Assembly: GCA_903813345.2 (NCBI GenBank)
Contig: CAIIXF020000011.1
Location: 27,458,166 to 27,522,165 of the forward strand
Origin: Owenia fusiformis
Lineage: Eukaryota > Annelida > Polychaeta > Sabellida > Oweniidae
Direction of reading: 5' to 3'
Length of the DNA: 64,000 nt
The position numbers and the translations under genes are program-made. Shown in pieces: positions 34,801 through 41,903 of this stretch; position 1 is the stretch's first letter; each line of letters starts with the position of its first letter. The notes below the pieces were generated by a model. The model saw nothing but the letters and a program-made list of their open reading frames with translations, was not told the origin of the DNA and ran no database searches.

Positions 34801-35813
34801 AGCTTGGTTGTTGGGATAAAATTCATATGAAGAAATATTAATGAACGAACAGCATTTTTGAAATTAGATATGGTTTGTAAATCTCGCACGGTCTATTTCG
34901 CCAAATAAATGAGTAATTTAAACATATGTAATAATGAACTGAGACTAAATAAGAAGTTATGTTGTACTTTCGTACGAGTGATACAAATTTAAAATATCTT
35001 TGATAATTAAACCTTTTATTGGGTTGCTGAACAAGGCAAGTTAGGCACAGTGTCGACTAACAATGATCGAAACTGTGAGTTTGATACACATAGCCTCCCT
35101 GCTTTTATTCATTTAATTTTTCTGATATTTTTAGGTTTCTCGTCCTACCTTGGGCTCCTGTACGTTGAACATTGTCACAACCACCCCATTTTGGTGACAT
35201 TCTGTAACATCCTCATTGACGATCACAACCGGAAGTACCATAAAGGGAGATACGCCTCGAAAGCCATTAGAGGTATAAGCCAATTTGTGACATATTTAAA
35301 GCGCTAGATACACTAAACAGTTTTTAACACAATGCCTTAAACAAGGGTGTACGAGAATTATCTTACCTTTCTTGATATACAGACTAAGCCTGCGTTAACT
35401 TTTTTAATTTTCTTCCAGACGAGGACACTATTGATGTAAAGATAAAATCCCAACATGGTAAATACCGGGATTTCAAAGACCAGAAGTCATGGCGATCTTA
35501 CAAACGCGCTCAAATGCGCTGGCAATTAGTACTCACACTGATGCGTGCGCCGATTCTTCAATACAATCGGAAACAAGCGATTATTGCCGAAGCAGAAGCC
35601 GAGAGAAAGCGCGAGATTTCAGAACAAAATGAATTAAACTTACAAAATGGAAGACAACATGGGCTCAATGATATGAAATACCAGCCAACGACAATTGCCA
35701 ACCACCACACTATCTTGAATGTAGGGGACTTGGACAACGTTGATTCTAACAAAATGAACGTGTATTTATCTAACCCACATGACACTCAAAAGGAACAAAC
35801 TACATTCCTCTAA
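18498..35813 (+). CDS. STRA6: STRA6-like receptor/transporter (retinol uptake family), complete, 17 exons
   Basis: Seventeen exons join in frame: 18498-18571, 18946-19003, 19860-19945, 20378-20517, 20840-21015, 22226-22296, 23669-23736, 24002-24063, 24726-24894, 25239-25314, 25748-25826, 26167-26215, 26753-26870, 30808-30909, 33899-34062, 35135-35272, 35419-35813. They total 2025 nt and 674 residues, close to human STRA6 (667). Family features seen include NAWPAVLVAMVLMIG, FLQEKGGVLAANNRRW (vertebrate: W...FLE..DG...TNRR), FFYNVFLGLF, the DPG motif with SSYLGLLYVEHCHNHPILVT, and a basic C-terminal helix WQLVLTLMRAPILQYNRKQA. In vertebrates STRA6 is a plasma-membrane receptor for retinol-binding protein that moves retinol into cells and binds calmodulin. 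The ligand in this animal is unknown. N-glycosylation sites lie near N18 and N22. All introns are GT-AG except intron 14 (GC-AG). Start chosen as the first ATG after the leader that opens the frame; no earlier in-frame ATG in the exon. Confidence 0.92.
18946..19003 (+). CDS. STRA6: STRA6-like exon 2
   Basis: Residues 25-44, start of the first membrane helix (AYFLFNLIPA). Acceptor TTTCAG, donor GTAAGA. Confidence 0.85.
19116..19653 (+). mobile_element. Mariner-like remnant in STRA6-like intron 2
   Basis: The ends form an inverted repeat: CATGGTGATCCAAAAA and AATCTTAATAACTCA on the left match the complement of the right end ...TTTTTGGCTCACCCTG, with TA on each side. A 79-residue open frame (19229-19468) has NFNFWDYFKD and GELKQDIRMEIRA, resembling the C-terminal part of mariner transposases (D-F-x-L-W-G-Y-L-K-D then LK..I..EI). 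The D,D catalytic region is missing, so it is dead. Confidence 0.75.
19860..19945 (+). CDS. STRA6: STRA6-like exon 3
   Basis: Residues 45-72: end of the first helix, then the basic loop LQRRQALCRG and GRPGLLR, as in vertebrate STRA6. Acceptor TTTCAG, donor GTACAC. Confidence 0.88.
20226..20285 (+). repeat. (TATG)n microsatellite
   Basis: Interrupted TATG/TATGTA repeats in intron 3. Confidence 0.9.
20378..20517 (+). CDS. STRA6: STRA6-like exon 4
   Basis: Residues 73-119: PIDFIQGRSRRFSYAAAFGL parallels the DF..G...R.SY.FAFG block of vertebrate STRA6. Acceptor TTCCAG, donor GTAAGT. Confidence 0.9.
20840..21015 (+). CDS. STRA6: STRA6-like exon 5
   Basis: Residues 120-178, two membrane helices, ending in an acidic DVDDD loop. 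Acceptor TTTCAG, donor GTAAGT. Confidence 0.9.
21082..21340 (+). mobile_element. TTAA-flanked MITE, second family, copy 1
   Basis: Ends AGAGAGAATCAGATCTA and TAGATCTGATTCTGCCT, flanked by TTAA at 21078-21081 and 21341-21344, in intron 5. A longer relative lies at 51869-52239. Confidence 0.85.
22226..22296 (+). CDS. STRA6: STRA6-like exon 6
   Basis: Residues 179-201: KYVRRLFDPIPEEK, a cytoplasmic loop. Acceptor TTCCAG, donor GTAAGA. Confidence 0.85.
22370..23468. mobile_element. Mariner-type element with about 165-bp inverted repeats (intron 6)
   Basis: CAGGGTGGTCCAAAAAATAT at the left and its complement at the right, within inverted repeats that run to ACTAGTCA (22535) and from ACTAGTTTAATG (23308). 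Flanked by TA at 22368-22369 and 23469-23470. The middle has no transposase that I can recognise. Confidence 0.88.
23669..23736 (+). CDS. STRA6: STRA6-like exon 7
   Basis: Residues 202-224: PPPGMKQKIIGTIKSGMY. Acceptor TTTTAG, donor GTAAGT. Confidence 0.8.
24002..24063 (+). CDS. STRA6: STRA6-like exon 8
   Basis: Residues 225-245: YRYSTRVICTTVVTII, matching the F.PSRM.ST.V start of a vertebrate helix. Acceptor TTCTAG, donor GTAAGC. An alternative AG six bases on would shift the frame. Confidence 0.82.
24726..24894 (+). CDS. STRA6: STRA6-like exon 9
   Basis: Residues 246-301: helix plus the amphipathic segment IMENEIEITQVFDILLTY. The donor GTAACA at 24895 is chosen because reading on meets TAA at 24904, and only this end keeps phase with exon 10. 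Confidence 0.82.
25239..25314 (+). CDS. STRA6: STRA6-like exon 10
   Basis: Residues 302-326: helix SFVVAAAVAFILVLYNILRS. Acceptor TTTTAG, donor GTACAT. Confidence 0.85.
25748..25826 (+). CDS. STRA6: STRA6-like exon 11
   Basis: Residues 327-353: LTLYRGAHPNLPPM parallels the LHRGA block of vertebrate STRA6. Acceptor TTGTAG, donor GTAATT. Confidence 0.9.
25920..26012. repeat. A-rich (AATA)n microsatellite
   Basis: AATAAATAAATAAATAAA and related A-rich repeats in intron 11. Confidence 0.9.
26167..26215 (+). CDS. STRA6: STRA6-like exon 12
   Basis: Residues 354-369: TGFIRFAGYQVAYCAW. Acceptor TTTCAG, donor GTGAGT. Confidence 0.85.
26753..26870 (+). CDS. STRA6: STRA6-like exon 13
   Basis: Residues 370-408: helix with LLLFLVIFVVSCVLIIPLTL, then WFLNVLLNA and a Trp codon completed by exon 14. 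Acceptor TTCCAG, donor GTACGT. Confidence 0.9.
26980..27036 (+). promoter_or_regulatory. ETS/CRE-like doublet at the left palindrome end
   Basis: GCACCGGAAGTGACGTCAT occurs twice in a row with a GGTCACGTG E-box word between. CCGGAAGT is an ETS motif and TGACGTCA a CRE motif; their direct fusion is known from vertebrate promoters. The mirror copy is at 30518-30574. Function is inferred only. Confidence 0.5.
27060..27600 (+). repeat. CCAATCAG-rich degenerate minisatellite (left arm)
   Basis: AACCAATCAG or close variants recur every 30-45 bp from 27060 to 27590, usually followed by a CAGAAT or CAGTAT word. The mirror copy is at 29955-30490. Confidence 0.75.
27910..27980 (-). pseudogene. tRNA-like sequence (left arm), tRNA-Pro-like
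   Basis: 71 nt, read on the minus strand. A perfect 7-bp acceptor stem (GGTTGAT with ATCAGCC, one GU) and a T arm CTGGG-TTTGATC-CCCAG. The order and spacing match tRNA-Pro. The anticodon loop reads TTTAGGA, so positions 34-36 are TAG rather than a Pro anticodon, and the outer anticodon-stem pair is a C-A mismatch. Probably a pseudo-tRNA carried by the element. Confidence 0.55.
28643..28726 (+). repeat. (CCG)n tract, left of the palindrome tip
   Basis: CCG repeats with CCA interruptions, 84 bp, facing the mirror CGG tract at 28813-28912. Confidence 0.97.
28813..28912 (+). repeat. (CGG)n tract, right of the palindrome tip
   Basis: CGG repeats with TGG interruptions. At about 100 bp it is longer than the left tract, so the two have changed length independently. 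Confidence 0.97.
29574..29644 (+). pseudogene. tRNA-like sequence (right arm), tRNA-Pro-like
   Basis: Exact inverted copy of 27910-27980. Contains A-box-like TGTTCTAGTGG and B-box-like GGGTTTGATCC. Confidence 0.55.
30808..30909 (+). CDS. STRA6: STRA6-like exon 14 (GC donor)
   Basis: Residues 409-442, helix and the FLQEKGGVLAANNR motif. Acceptor ATATAG. The donor is GCATGT: ending at AATAATAG keeps phase and gives NNRRW across the junction, as in vertebrate TNRR. The next GT (30914) would shift the frame and meet a stop in exon 15. Confidence 0.9.
31056..31863. mobile_element. Harbinger-like MITE, copy 1 (intron 14)
   Basis: Ends CCCACCTATCACACCAAACT and AGTTTGGTGTGATAGTAGGG, with TAA and TTA at the flanks. 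Interior is rich in CGTTC/GTTCG words with no coding frame. A satellite unit follows at 31867. Confidence 0.85.
31972..33678. mobile_element. Harbinger-like MITE, copy 2, with a nested insertion
   Basis: Same termini as copy 1, flanked by TAA on both sides (31969-31971 and 33679-33681). A 907-bp element is inserted at 32587-33493. Confidence 0.88.
32587..33493 (+). mobile_element. 907-bp DNA element with 3-bp target duplication, copy 1
   Basis: Begins TATGACGTGCACGGACC then TGGGGACAATT; ends AATTGTCCCCAG then GTGCGACGTGTA. AGA is duplicated on each side, and the other Harbinger-like copies show the uninterrupted site TGTAGAACGTGACG. The second copy is at 58846-59753. No coding frame. Confidence 0.88.
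33690..33780 (+). repeat. 90-bp satellite remnant in intron 14
   Basis: CGTGCATAACCACTTG...AATGAACATATCTCC matches 1178-1210. Another unit lies at 31867-31968. Confidence 0.8.
33899..34062 (+). CDS. STRA6: STRA6-like exon 15
   Basis: Residues 443-497: FFYNVFLGLFSTLKRILFSV and the DPG end. Acceptor TTTCAG, donor GTATGT. Confidence 0.93.
34221..34885 (-). mobile_element. 5'-truncated LINE fragment with 13-bp target duplication
   Basis: GCACGGTCTATTT lies at 34208-34220 and 34886-34898, and copy A has it once (CACGGTCTATTTCGCC at 6373). The minus strand (34548-34889) encodes a LINE C-terminal block with INRLRVDFMLKDHFFSHN, CPCRSPESTKHLLLCCPR. Only the 3' part is present. It sits in intron 15, antisense to the gene. 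Confidence 0.9.
35135..35272 (+). CDS. STRA6: STRA6-like exon 16
   Basis: Residues 498-543: SSYLGLLYVEHCHNHPILVT, then a basic segment. Acceptor TTTTAG, donor GTATAA. Confidence 0.93.
35419..35813 (+). CDS. STRA6: STRA6-like exon 17
   Basis: Residues 544-674, cytoplasmic tail. WQLVLTLMRAPILQYNRK corresponds to the vertebrate W.LAYTLL.NP.LQ..RK helix; a charged coiled-coil-like stretch AIIAEAEAERKREI follows. Stop TAA at 35811-35813. Confidence 0.93.
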
Positions 35814-35916
35814 ACTTACCTCAAACGATGTATTTTGTATTTTTATATGATGTTTTAATTGGTATTTAGTTAATATAATGCTCATTATATATGATAGGAT
35901 GCAACCACTCGCTTGT

Positions 35917-36085
35917 TATGCATCGTATATTTTAAATACGAGGATAAGATACAGGGTAATATGGACATAAAGACTTACGTAGTATGTTTTCATAGAAATG
36001 TTATGCATCGTATATTTTAAATACGAGGATAAGATACAAGGTAATATGGACATAAAGACTTACGTAGTATGTTTTCATAGAAGTT
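35917..36085 (+). repeat. About 84-bp tandem duplication, 3' of the STRA6-like gene
   Basis: TTATGCATCGTATATTTTAA through CATAGAA occurs twice in copy B. Copy A has it once near 7986-8068. Confidence 0.85.
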
Positions 36086-36196
36086 TTAAAATTGTACTAA
36101 TTTGACGTACTATTTTAGTACGCGGCATATCTTCCTTTGTTGATATCTCTACGAAGGAAGAAGCGTCTAAACAGTACAGAGAAGAGTAAAGGATGA

Positions 36197-36908
36197 GTAT
36201 CGATATGGCGAATTTTTTGAACACACGTTTCTCCTAAACCAGTCATCAAAAAATTCTGAAAATTTTACACATTGTCAATTTAATAGTCATCTTTTGAATG
36301 GTAACAATATAATTTGAAATAGATATATATACTTTTCTCTATATTGTTTTAGAAATCGCATCGGACACTTCTTTTATTGTTCTTGGTATCATATGTTCGG
36401 AATGAAATGAAACATCTATCCGAACCTCATTGGAACAAAATGTTGTAATTAAGAGATCATCAATATTGTAATAATACAAAGGAAAGTTTGGTTGATTTAA
36501 AAAGTATCTTGTTAATGAAATTAAAGGTTATCTTAGTTTTTATCTATTTAGGGGGGTTTTTGTTTTAATTTTTTAAATACTTTTTGTTAAATCAACCAAA
36601 ATTTCCTTTGTACAACTATAATATTGGGAAGTCTAAGAAAATGTTTTATATGCTATTTTGTTCAAACAAGCTTCGGAAAGATGTTTTATTTCATTCTCAA
36701 GAAATGGTAAAAAGGGACAAAAAACAATTGCACTATAAAACAAAAAATGTTAACAAAAACAGTTATATAAAATATGTATAAATTATTTTCGCGTTAAATT
36801 GTTGTCAATCAGTCAACATTACATAAAGGACTTTGTTTTTTTACAGAATGTTTTCAATAATTTGGTTAAGAGAAAAATATTATTGAATTCAGTTCTCCAT
36901 ATCGATAC
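36197..36908. mobile_element. Putative foldback insertion in copy B
   Basis: GTATCGATATGG at 36197-36208 and its exact complement at 36897-36908, with a second inner inverted repeat (36476-36510 and 36583-36617, GGTTGATTTAA/TTAAATCAACC). The stretch is absent from copy A at the matching place. No target duplication was identified. Confidence 0.5.
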
Positions 36909-37453
36909 CAATCCTTTGATAAATATATCACAATAAAACAAATACTGACAATGTAAATAAACAAATAATAATTGTCATTTTAACCATTCTTATAGCGTCT
37001 GTATAACATTGGTGTCCACATGATATATCCACATCTGTATAATATTTAAGTCTGCGTTTTTCAGCATTATTGACTTTACAACATTGTATTTATCTATTTC
37101 GATATATTTAAACAGTAAACATGCGTTAAATGTCTAGCTGTCCTTGACTGAAATAAATATATATTAAAAAATTAAGTCTTTATAATAATGTTTAATAATG
37201 TCTTTATAACAATCGATGGTAATCTTTCTTTTTTCAATGTCTTATTTATTAGATACACAGTCGTAACCATATGAACATAACCGTTTATGTATCAATAAAC
37301 TATCGTCTTCTAAGCAATAAATCAACCAATCAATTCAAGTCGCATCGGCAACAAGGATGTACTTATTTCTCTCTTTACTAGATACACTCACGCCAGGATA
37401 CTCGTTGTCTGTGCTTCATTAACACTCAGTAATTATTCATGTACAATGAAAAG

Positions 37454-38800
37454 TTATATTTTAGTAAATTTTTGACGATTCTCTGTTGGATCTTCCCTGC
37501 CCTCTATTCCATCAAGAGAGCCAGAAACTGTGTTAACATCAATTTTCGAGCCCTGTATTCTGCTCACCTTTGTTTTGAAGTTTGTTTCGCTTTGACTCAC
37601 TAACGAACTTTGTGTGTTCGTTTGTCTTCTGTATGCTGTTTTCTTCTTACAAAATAACTCTCGCAGCGAATCACGAAATTTCTTTCCGCTCAGGCAGTAC
37701 ATGACGAAGTTCAAAGCGCTATTGAGATACATTAACAGGTTCACAATGGCTACAGTTAGTTTCTCGCTTGCCTTTTCAGCTGTCGTTGGGGCACGTGTAA
37801 TATCTGGTTGTATTACAACGTCTAGTAATACGACTGGGGAGGTAAAGCAGAGGAACAAAAAGGATATCATCACGAGCATAATTGTCATGGAGCGTGTTGT
37901 GTCGTCCTGTTTTGAACTTGTCACGTTCATTTGGTTCTTCCGGCGAGCGGCTGCTTTGACCAACTGGGTGACAATTAAAATGTTACAGACGAACAAAGTG
38001 ATGAAGGGGATGAATGAAGCGACGGACGCATCAATCCAAGGCCAAAAGGTTCGATGAAATTCTTCAAATCCCTCCAAGTAGGCGCAATTGAACTGAATTT
38101 CTTCAATCAGTCGGATGAAATTTCGCTGTCCAACTGTAAAGAACCAATGAAAGTTCACCCCAACGATGAAGAATGTAATAAGGCATATAACAGTCATGGT
38201 TTTCCTCTTGGTACAGATCGACTTTGCTCTCAGGGGCAAGTAGACGAGGATGACTCTATCAATTGTAACACAGACCAACATCCAGGCAGATAGGTCAATA
38301 AACATATAGGTGAAGAACACATGGATTTTGCATGCCCATTCATGTGCGGCCCTGATATCATAAGTGAACATGTTACGAGACCACTGTCGTCCTAGACCAA
38401 CGAGGAGAACCCCAGTGTCGAATATAGCCAAAGCAGCAAGATAAATTGACGAGGCAGCTTTATTCATACTTGTAAATTTCATCACAAGAAATGACAGAAT
38501 ATTGCCGATCAATCCAAGTATAATCACAACTAGTGTCATATATTTCCATAGAGCGACGCCGATATGGTATTCTATAAAGTCCTCAATAGATGGCGCTTTC
38601 ACGGTAGTTACAAAGGCTGTTGAATTTAGATATTGTTGAACTGAAGTGTTTCCGGCAATTTCTAGAGTAGTCGAATCCATCGCGATGCTTGAAATCGCAT
38701 AACCGGCGTTTGATGTGGCTTCAGAAGCATTTGGAAATTGAGTCGTTCCATTATTCTCCATTTTAGGTATTGAGCTCTCGGACCCACAACCTCCGTACAA
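37454..38800 (-). CDS. Class A (rhodopsin-like) GPCR, probably a neuropeptide receptor
   Basis: 448 residues in one exon. The N-terminus (1-85) has four N-glycosylation sequons (N17, N24, N51, N59). TM1 is at about 88-108 with G-N100. TM2 has the LAALAIFD block with D128. C157 precedes TM3, which ends in D181-R182-V183. C239 in loop 2 is the likely disulphide partner. TM5 is at about 256-280, TM6 at about 303-330 with CFTSP in place of CWxP, and TM7 with N364-F-V-M-Y368 in place of NPxxY. A cysteine at 384 could be palmitoylated. The short basic tail follows an amphipathic helix 8 (SGKKFRDSLRELFC). The pattern fits peptide-receptor relatives such as FMRFamide- or somatostatin-like groups; ligand unknown. 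It converges with the STRA6-like gene. Met14 is an alternative start. Confidence 0.93.
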   Translation of the reverse strand: MYGGCGSESSIPKMENNGTTQFPNASEATSNAGYAISSIAMDSTTLEIAGNTSVQQYLNSTAFVTTVKAPSIEDFIEYHIGVALWKYMTLVVIILGLIGNILSFLVMKFTSMNKAASSIYLAALAIFDTGVLLVGLGRQWSRNMFTYDIRAAHEWACKIHVFFTYMFIDLSAWMLVCVTIDRVILVYLPLRAKSICTKRKTMTVICLITFFIVGVNFHWFFTVGQRNFIRLIEEIQFNCAYLEGFEEFHRTFWPWIDASVASFIPFITLFVCNILIVTQLVKAAARRKNQMNVTSSKQDDTTRSMTIMLVMISFLFLCFTSPVVLLDVVIQPDITRAPTTAEKASEKLTVAIVNLLMYLNSALNFVMYCLSGKKFRDSLRELFCKKKTAYRRQTNTQSSLVSQSETNFKTKVSRIQGSKIDVNTVSGSLDGIEGREDPTENRQKFTKI

Positions 38801-39204
38801 ACTCTGGTAGGATACTAATAATGTAATGATAATATCTCATTTCCTGTCAAAGAAATACAGTGCCGCATTCATATCAGTCAATTAAACGAAGTGGCCGAAG
38901 ACAATGCATACCAATTGAGACATCAGGAGATGAGAAAACAGCAATCAACATTAAGTGATGAGTTCAAAACAAGCCATTAGATAATTACAGTGGCGTGGAG
39001 ACCAATTGAATACCTTTAATAAGACATGATAATCGTTTAGCAAGATTAAATCATATTTCTATCAATTCAAATTAATTTATTAATCCAATGAGAAAGCAAT
39101 TCTATTCTTCTCCATAGTATTATCTGAATTTATCTCGCTTTCCGAGCTAATTGGCCCAGGTGTCGACTGTCGATTTATAGCATCGATGAGAAGTTATAAA
39201 ATTA
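38801..39204. other. GPCR upstream region, nothing recognised
   Basis: AT-rich, with no recognised repeat or gene. The receptor's promoter should lie here or further right. Confidence 0.4.
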
Positions 39205-39714
39205 CCCTACTATCACATTAAACTAGTTTTCACTACGTTCTCGAAAAGTGGCTTAAACTATGTACGAACGTACTGGACGTACTAGGAACCGTCTACGAAC
39301 AATTTACAAACTTATTTATTTACAAATTTTCACACTTAAGTTGTGTTGCCACGGCAACCACTTAACCAATCATGATCAAACTTGCAATTGCAACTAATTA
39401 CACATAAATACATAATCCATAGAAATAAAAAGTTGATTGGAAGTATATAACATAATTTATTTATGCTTTTCATAGTACCCCTTCATAAAAATAGCTAGGG
39501 GGTATAAATGGCAATAATTCCAAGAGGCTGAAAAATTAGACCCTGTTTTTTTCAAAATCAATGAGAAATGATATACTTCACACGAATGAGATGGACGTAT
39601 TGAAGCTATAATTATTTTAGACATATTTCCCGAGCACAGCCAGACTTAGCCCGATTTATAGCTTTTGTAGGACTGGAAAGAACGGATGAGAACTAGTTTG
39701 GTGTGATACGGGGG
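39205..39714. mobile_element. Harbinger-like MITE, copy 3
   Basis: Ends CCCTACTATCACATTAAACT and AGTTTGGTGTGATACGGGGG, flanked by TTA on both sides (39202-39204 and 39715-39717). Its middle (39320-39590) is replaced by a repeat found inverted at 58500-58790. Confidence 0.82.
39320..39590. repeat. Dispersed repeat, inverted partner at 58500-58790
   Basis: Shared words: AACCAATCATGATCAAACTT here and its complement-like AAGTTTGATCATGATTGGTC there; also GTACCCCTTCATAAAA and its complement. Confidence 0.8.
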
Positions 39715-39717
39715 TTA

Positions 39718-41642
39718 CCCTGGCCTACTATACTAAAACAATTAAATTAAGTCTCACTTTTGATCTTCATAGTATTTCCAATGGATTAATAAGTACCTTA
39801 TATTTTATTTGACACCAAAAACAACTCAAACAGACCACATCAGAGTTGACACTAGATCATGAAAAAATATTTTTGATGTATCGGTTTATAGATGTCAAAA
39901 TTTTAGCAATCCCATACAGTCGAAATGTTGAGGCATGCGCAGACCTCTATTTAGTGATATTTTCATTTCAAATATGGCGGCCAATCCGATGTCTGACGAC
40001 CCTTACAAAGAATCTAGGCAGTTTGCATTTTTACCTCCTGTGAAATAACAAGTGGAAGTTAGTAGTTTTATTATCATTCTGCATCGTACTTCTATGTGAT
40101 GTGGTGTTGAAATGTCAGCAGAAATGCATATCCATACGATAATCGAGTGAATCAGATAACAGATTTTTCGAAAACCCGTCTCGTGCTAAGCGTGTAAAAA
40201 CTTGTATTAACATGCTCAAAAGTGCCAATGTGCACATCAATGTCAAGCTAAATCAATGTTGTGTCTAAAACAGGTAGCCGATCTACTCAAAACAGCTTGT
40301 CATTCACGTATACACGCTTAGCAAACACGGCGAAATGACCTGAATCTTGGAATTTCGTTCAAGAGCTAGTAATGTTTGCTCCGGTCTTCGTCATAATTGT
40401 TCAACAGACTTCACGCATGCGCAGGAGAAAAACCATCAACCAATAAGGTTTATAAATTAATTTTGCGCATGCGCCTTACAACGGTAAAGAAATTGGTATT
40501 TATAAACGAACCAGTTTGAGATAACCCGATATCAGTCGGAGAAATCTGACGATCTACGAAACTCACTTCAAAAAATCAAATGCGGACTGACGGCGTATTC
40601 TACTATGTTTGGATCTAAGATTTTCAGTATTGATAAAGTCTTTTATGATCTTTCGAATGAGGTAAGTCTCTAGTTCGAAAGACAATCGTATCAACTTGAA
40701 CAAAAGTTGAGTTTTGACGAAAAATTTTAACATGCGCAGAAGTCCCATTTTCGTTGTACCATATTGACTGCATAGAAAGATGGCATTGTTGTTTGCATTA
40801 ATTGTCCATTCATTTTTGATATGATTTTCAACCATACGCCATTTTTTATTTCAAGATTTATTTAAAAACATACACTTTGTGAAAAGTGGTAATTCACTTC
40901 TTTTGATCTCTGAACTTCAAATGCTGTTTTCTATGCGAGTGATTTCTTTTCACTTTAGTATTGACCCAAATTAAAGTTTTTATCGTATTTGATTGACTGT
41001 GTGAGTGACATGTCTCAAATATTATTTTGTCCTTTTTCCTTCAGAAATAAGCGCATTGCCTGTTTAATATCCCAATAGGTAACAATCTATAGTTCATTTT
41101 GTCTTAGTGGATCAAGTAACGATCGATTAAAAATGATAAACTTTAATCGATTCAAAATGTTAATTACATGTACATGCGAGGGTTGTTACAAGACGCTAGG
41201 CAAAAAAGATTGGTAAATATGTGTTGCTTTGAATATAACTGCTTGTAAGCTGAGTATGAGGTCACATGATTTAGAGAAATTCATTTAAACTCCGCCTCCA
41301 TCTCCTTTTAAATCCTATTTATGTGAGCCAGATGACTTGTATAACTGTTCTTGGCCGGTAATGACAATGCAGGTGCAAAGTCTTCTAATCTAGACCACCG
41401 CTATTGATTTAATGTAGAAGAATCAATATTCGTTGATTTTTAGGTTATATGCATGTAATCGATCAGTCTTTACTTTTTTAATGTACACCTGTAGCAGAGT
41501 CTTAATGTAGCAGATAGCACGCGTGATCATTAATTAATTTTCTAACCGATACGTGTTTGTTACAATTAACGGTGCCAGTAGCTTCATATTTAATTCAAAG
41601 GTGTCTGCAGTTGCAGCTGACAATAGCATAAGCGTCCGTGCA
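39718..41642. other. Upstream region of the first MFS gene
   Basis: No gene recognised. A 90-residue minus-strand frame at 40563-40835 has no known relatives. Two GCGCATGCGC-type (NRF1-like) words lie at 40413-40424 and 40465-40474. The stretch 41360-41480 is related to 50540-50670 upstream of the second MFS gene. Confidence 0.45.
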
Positions 41643-41903
41643 ATGTCACGTGAAATTAAAGCGAAGACTTTCGAGGCAAAGTATATTAATGTTGCTGATG
41701 CTGATAACGTTAAAGAGGACGATGATAGACATATTAATAATGATTATATTAATGGATGTTTAGTTCCACTGACTGATCATGCCAGTCCAATAGATAAAAC
41801 TAAATGTGAAGATGATCGATTCAGTAAGGCATCTTCAGTGAAGAAAGTGTTTCGATATAAACTTTTGAAGACGATCCTCTTAATAGTGACATGGATCGTC
41901 AAC
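41643..41903 (+). CDS. MFS copy 1 exon 1
   Basis: Residues 1-87, phase 0 out, donor GTGAGT. Tail plus first half of TM1. Confidence 0.9.

Larger units (their letters stand above)
33770..38388 (+). repeat. Segmental duplication, copy B
   Basis: The intact partner of 5930-10428. It contains the functional exons 15-17 and the intact GPCR. Confidence 0.92.

Noticed and set aside
37614-38293. Open frames opposite the GPCR
   Set aside because: Antisense shadows of a clear seven-helix receptor.
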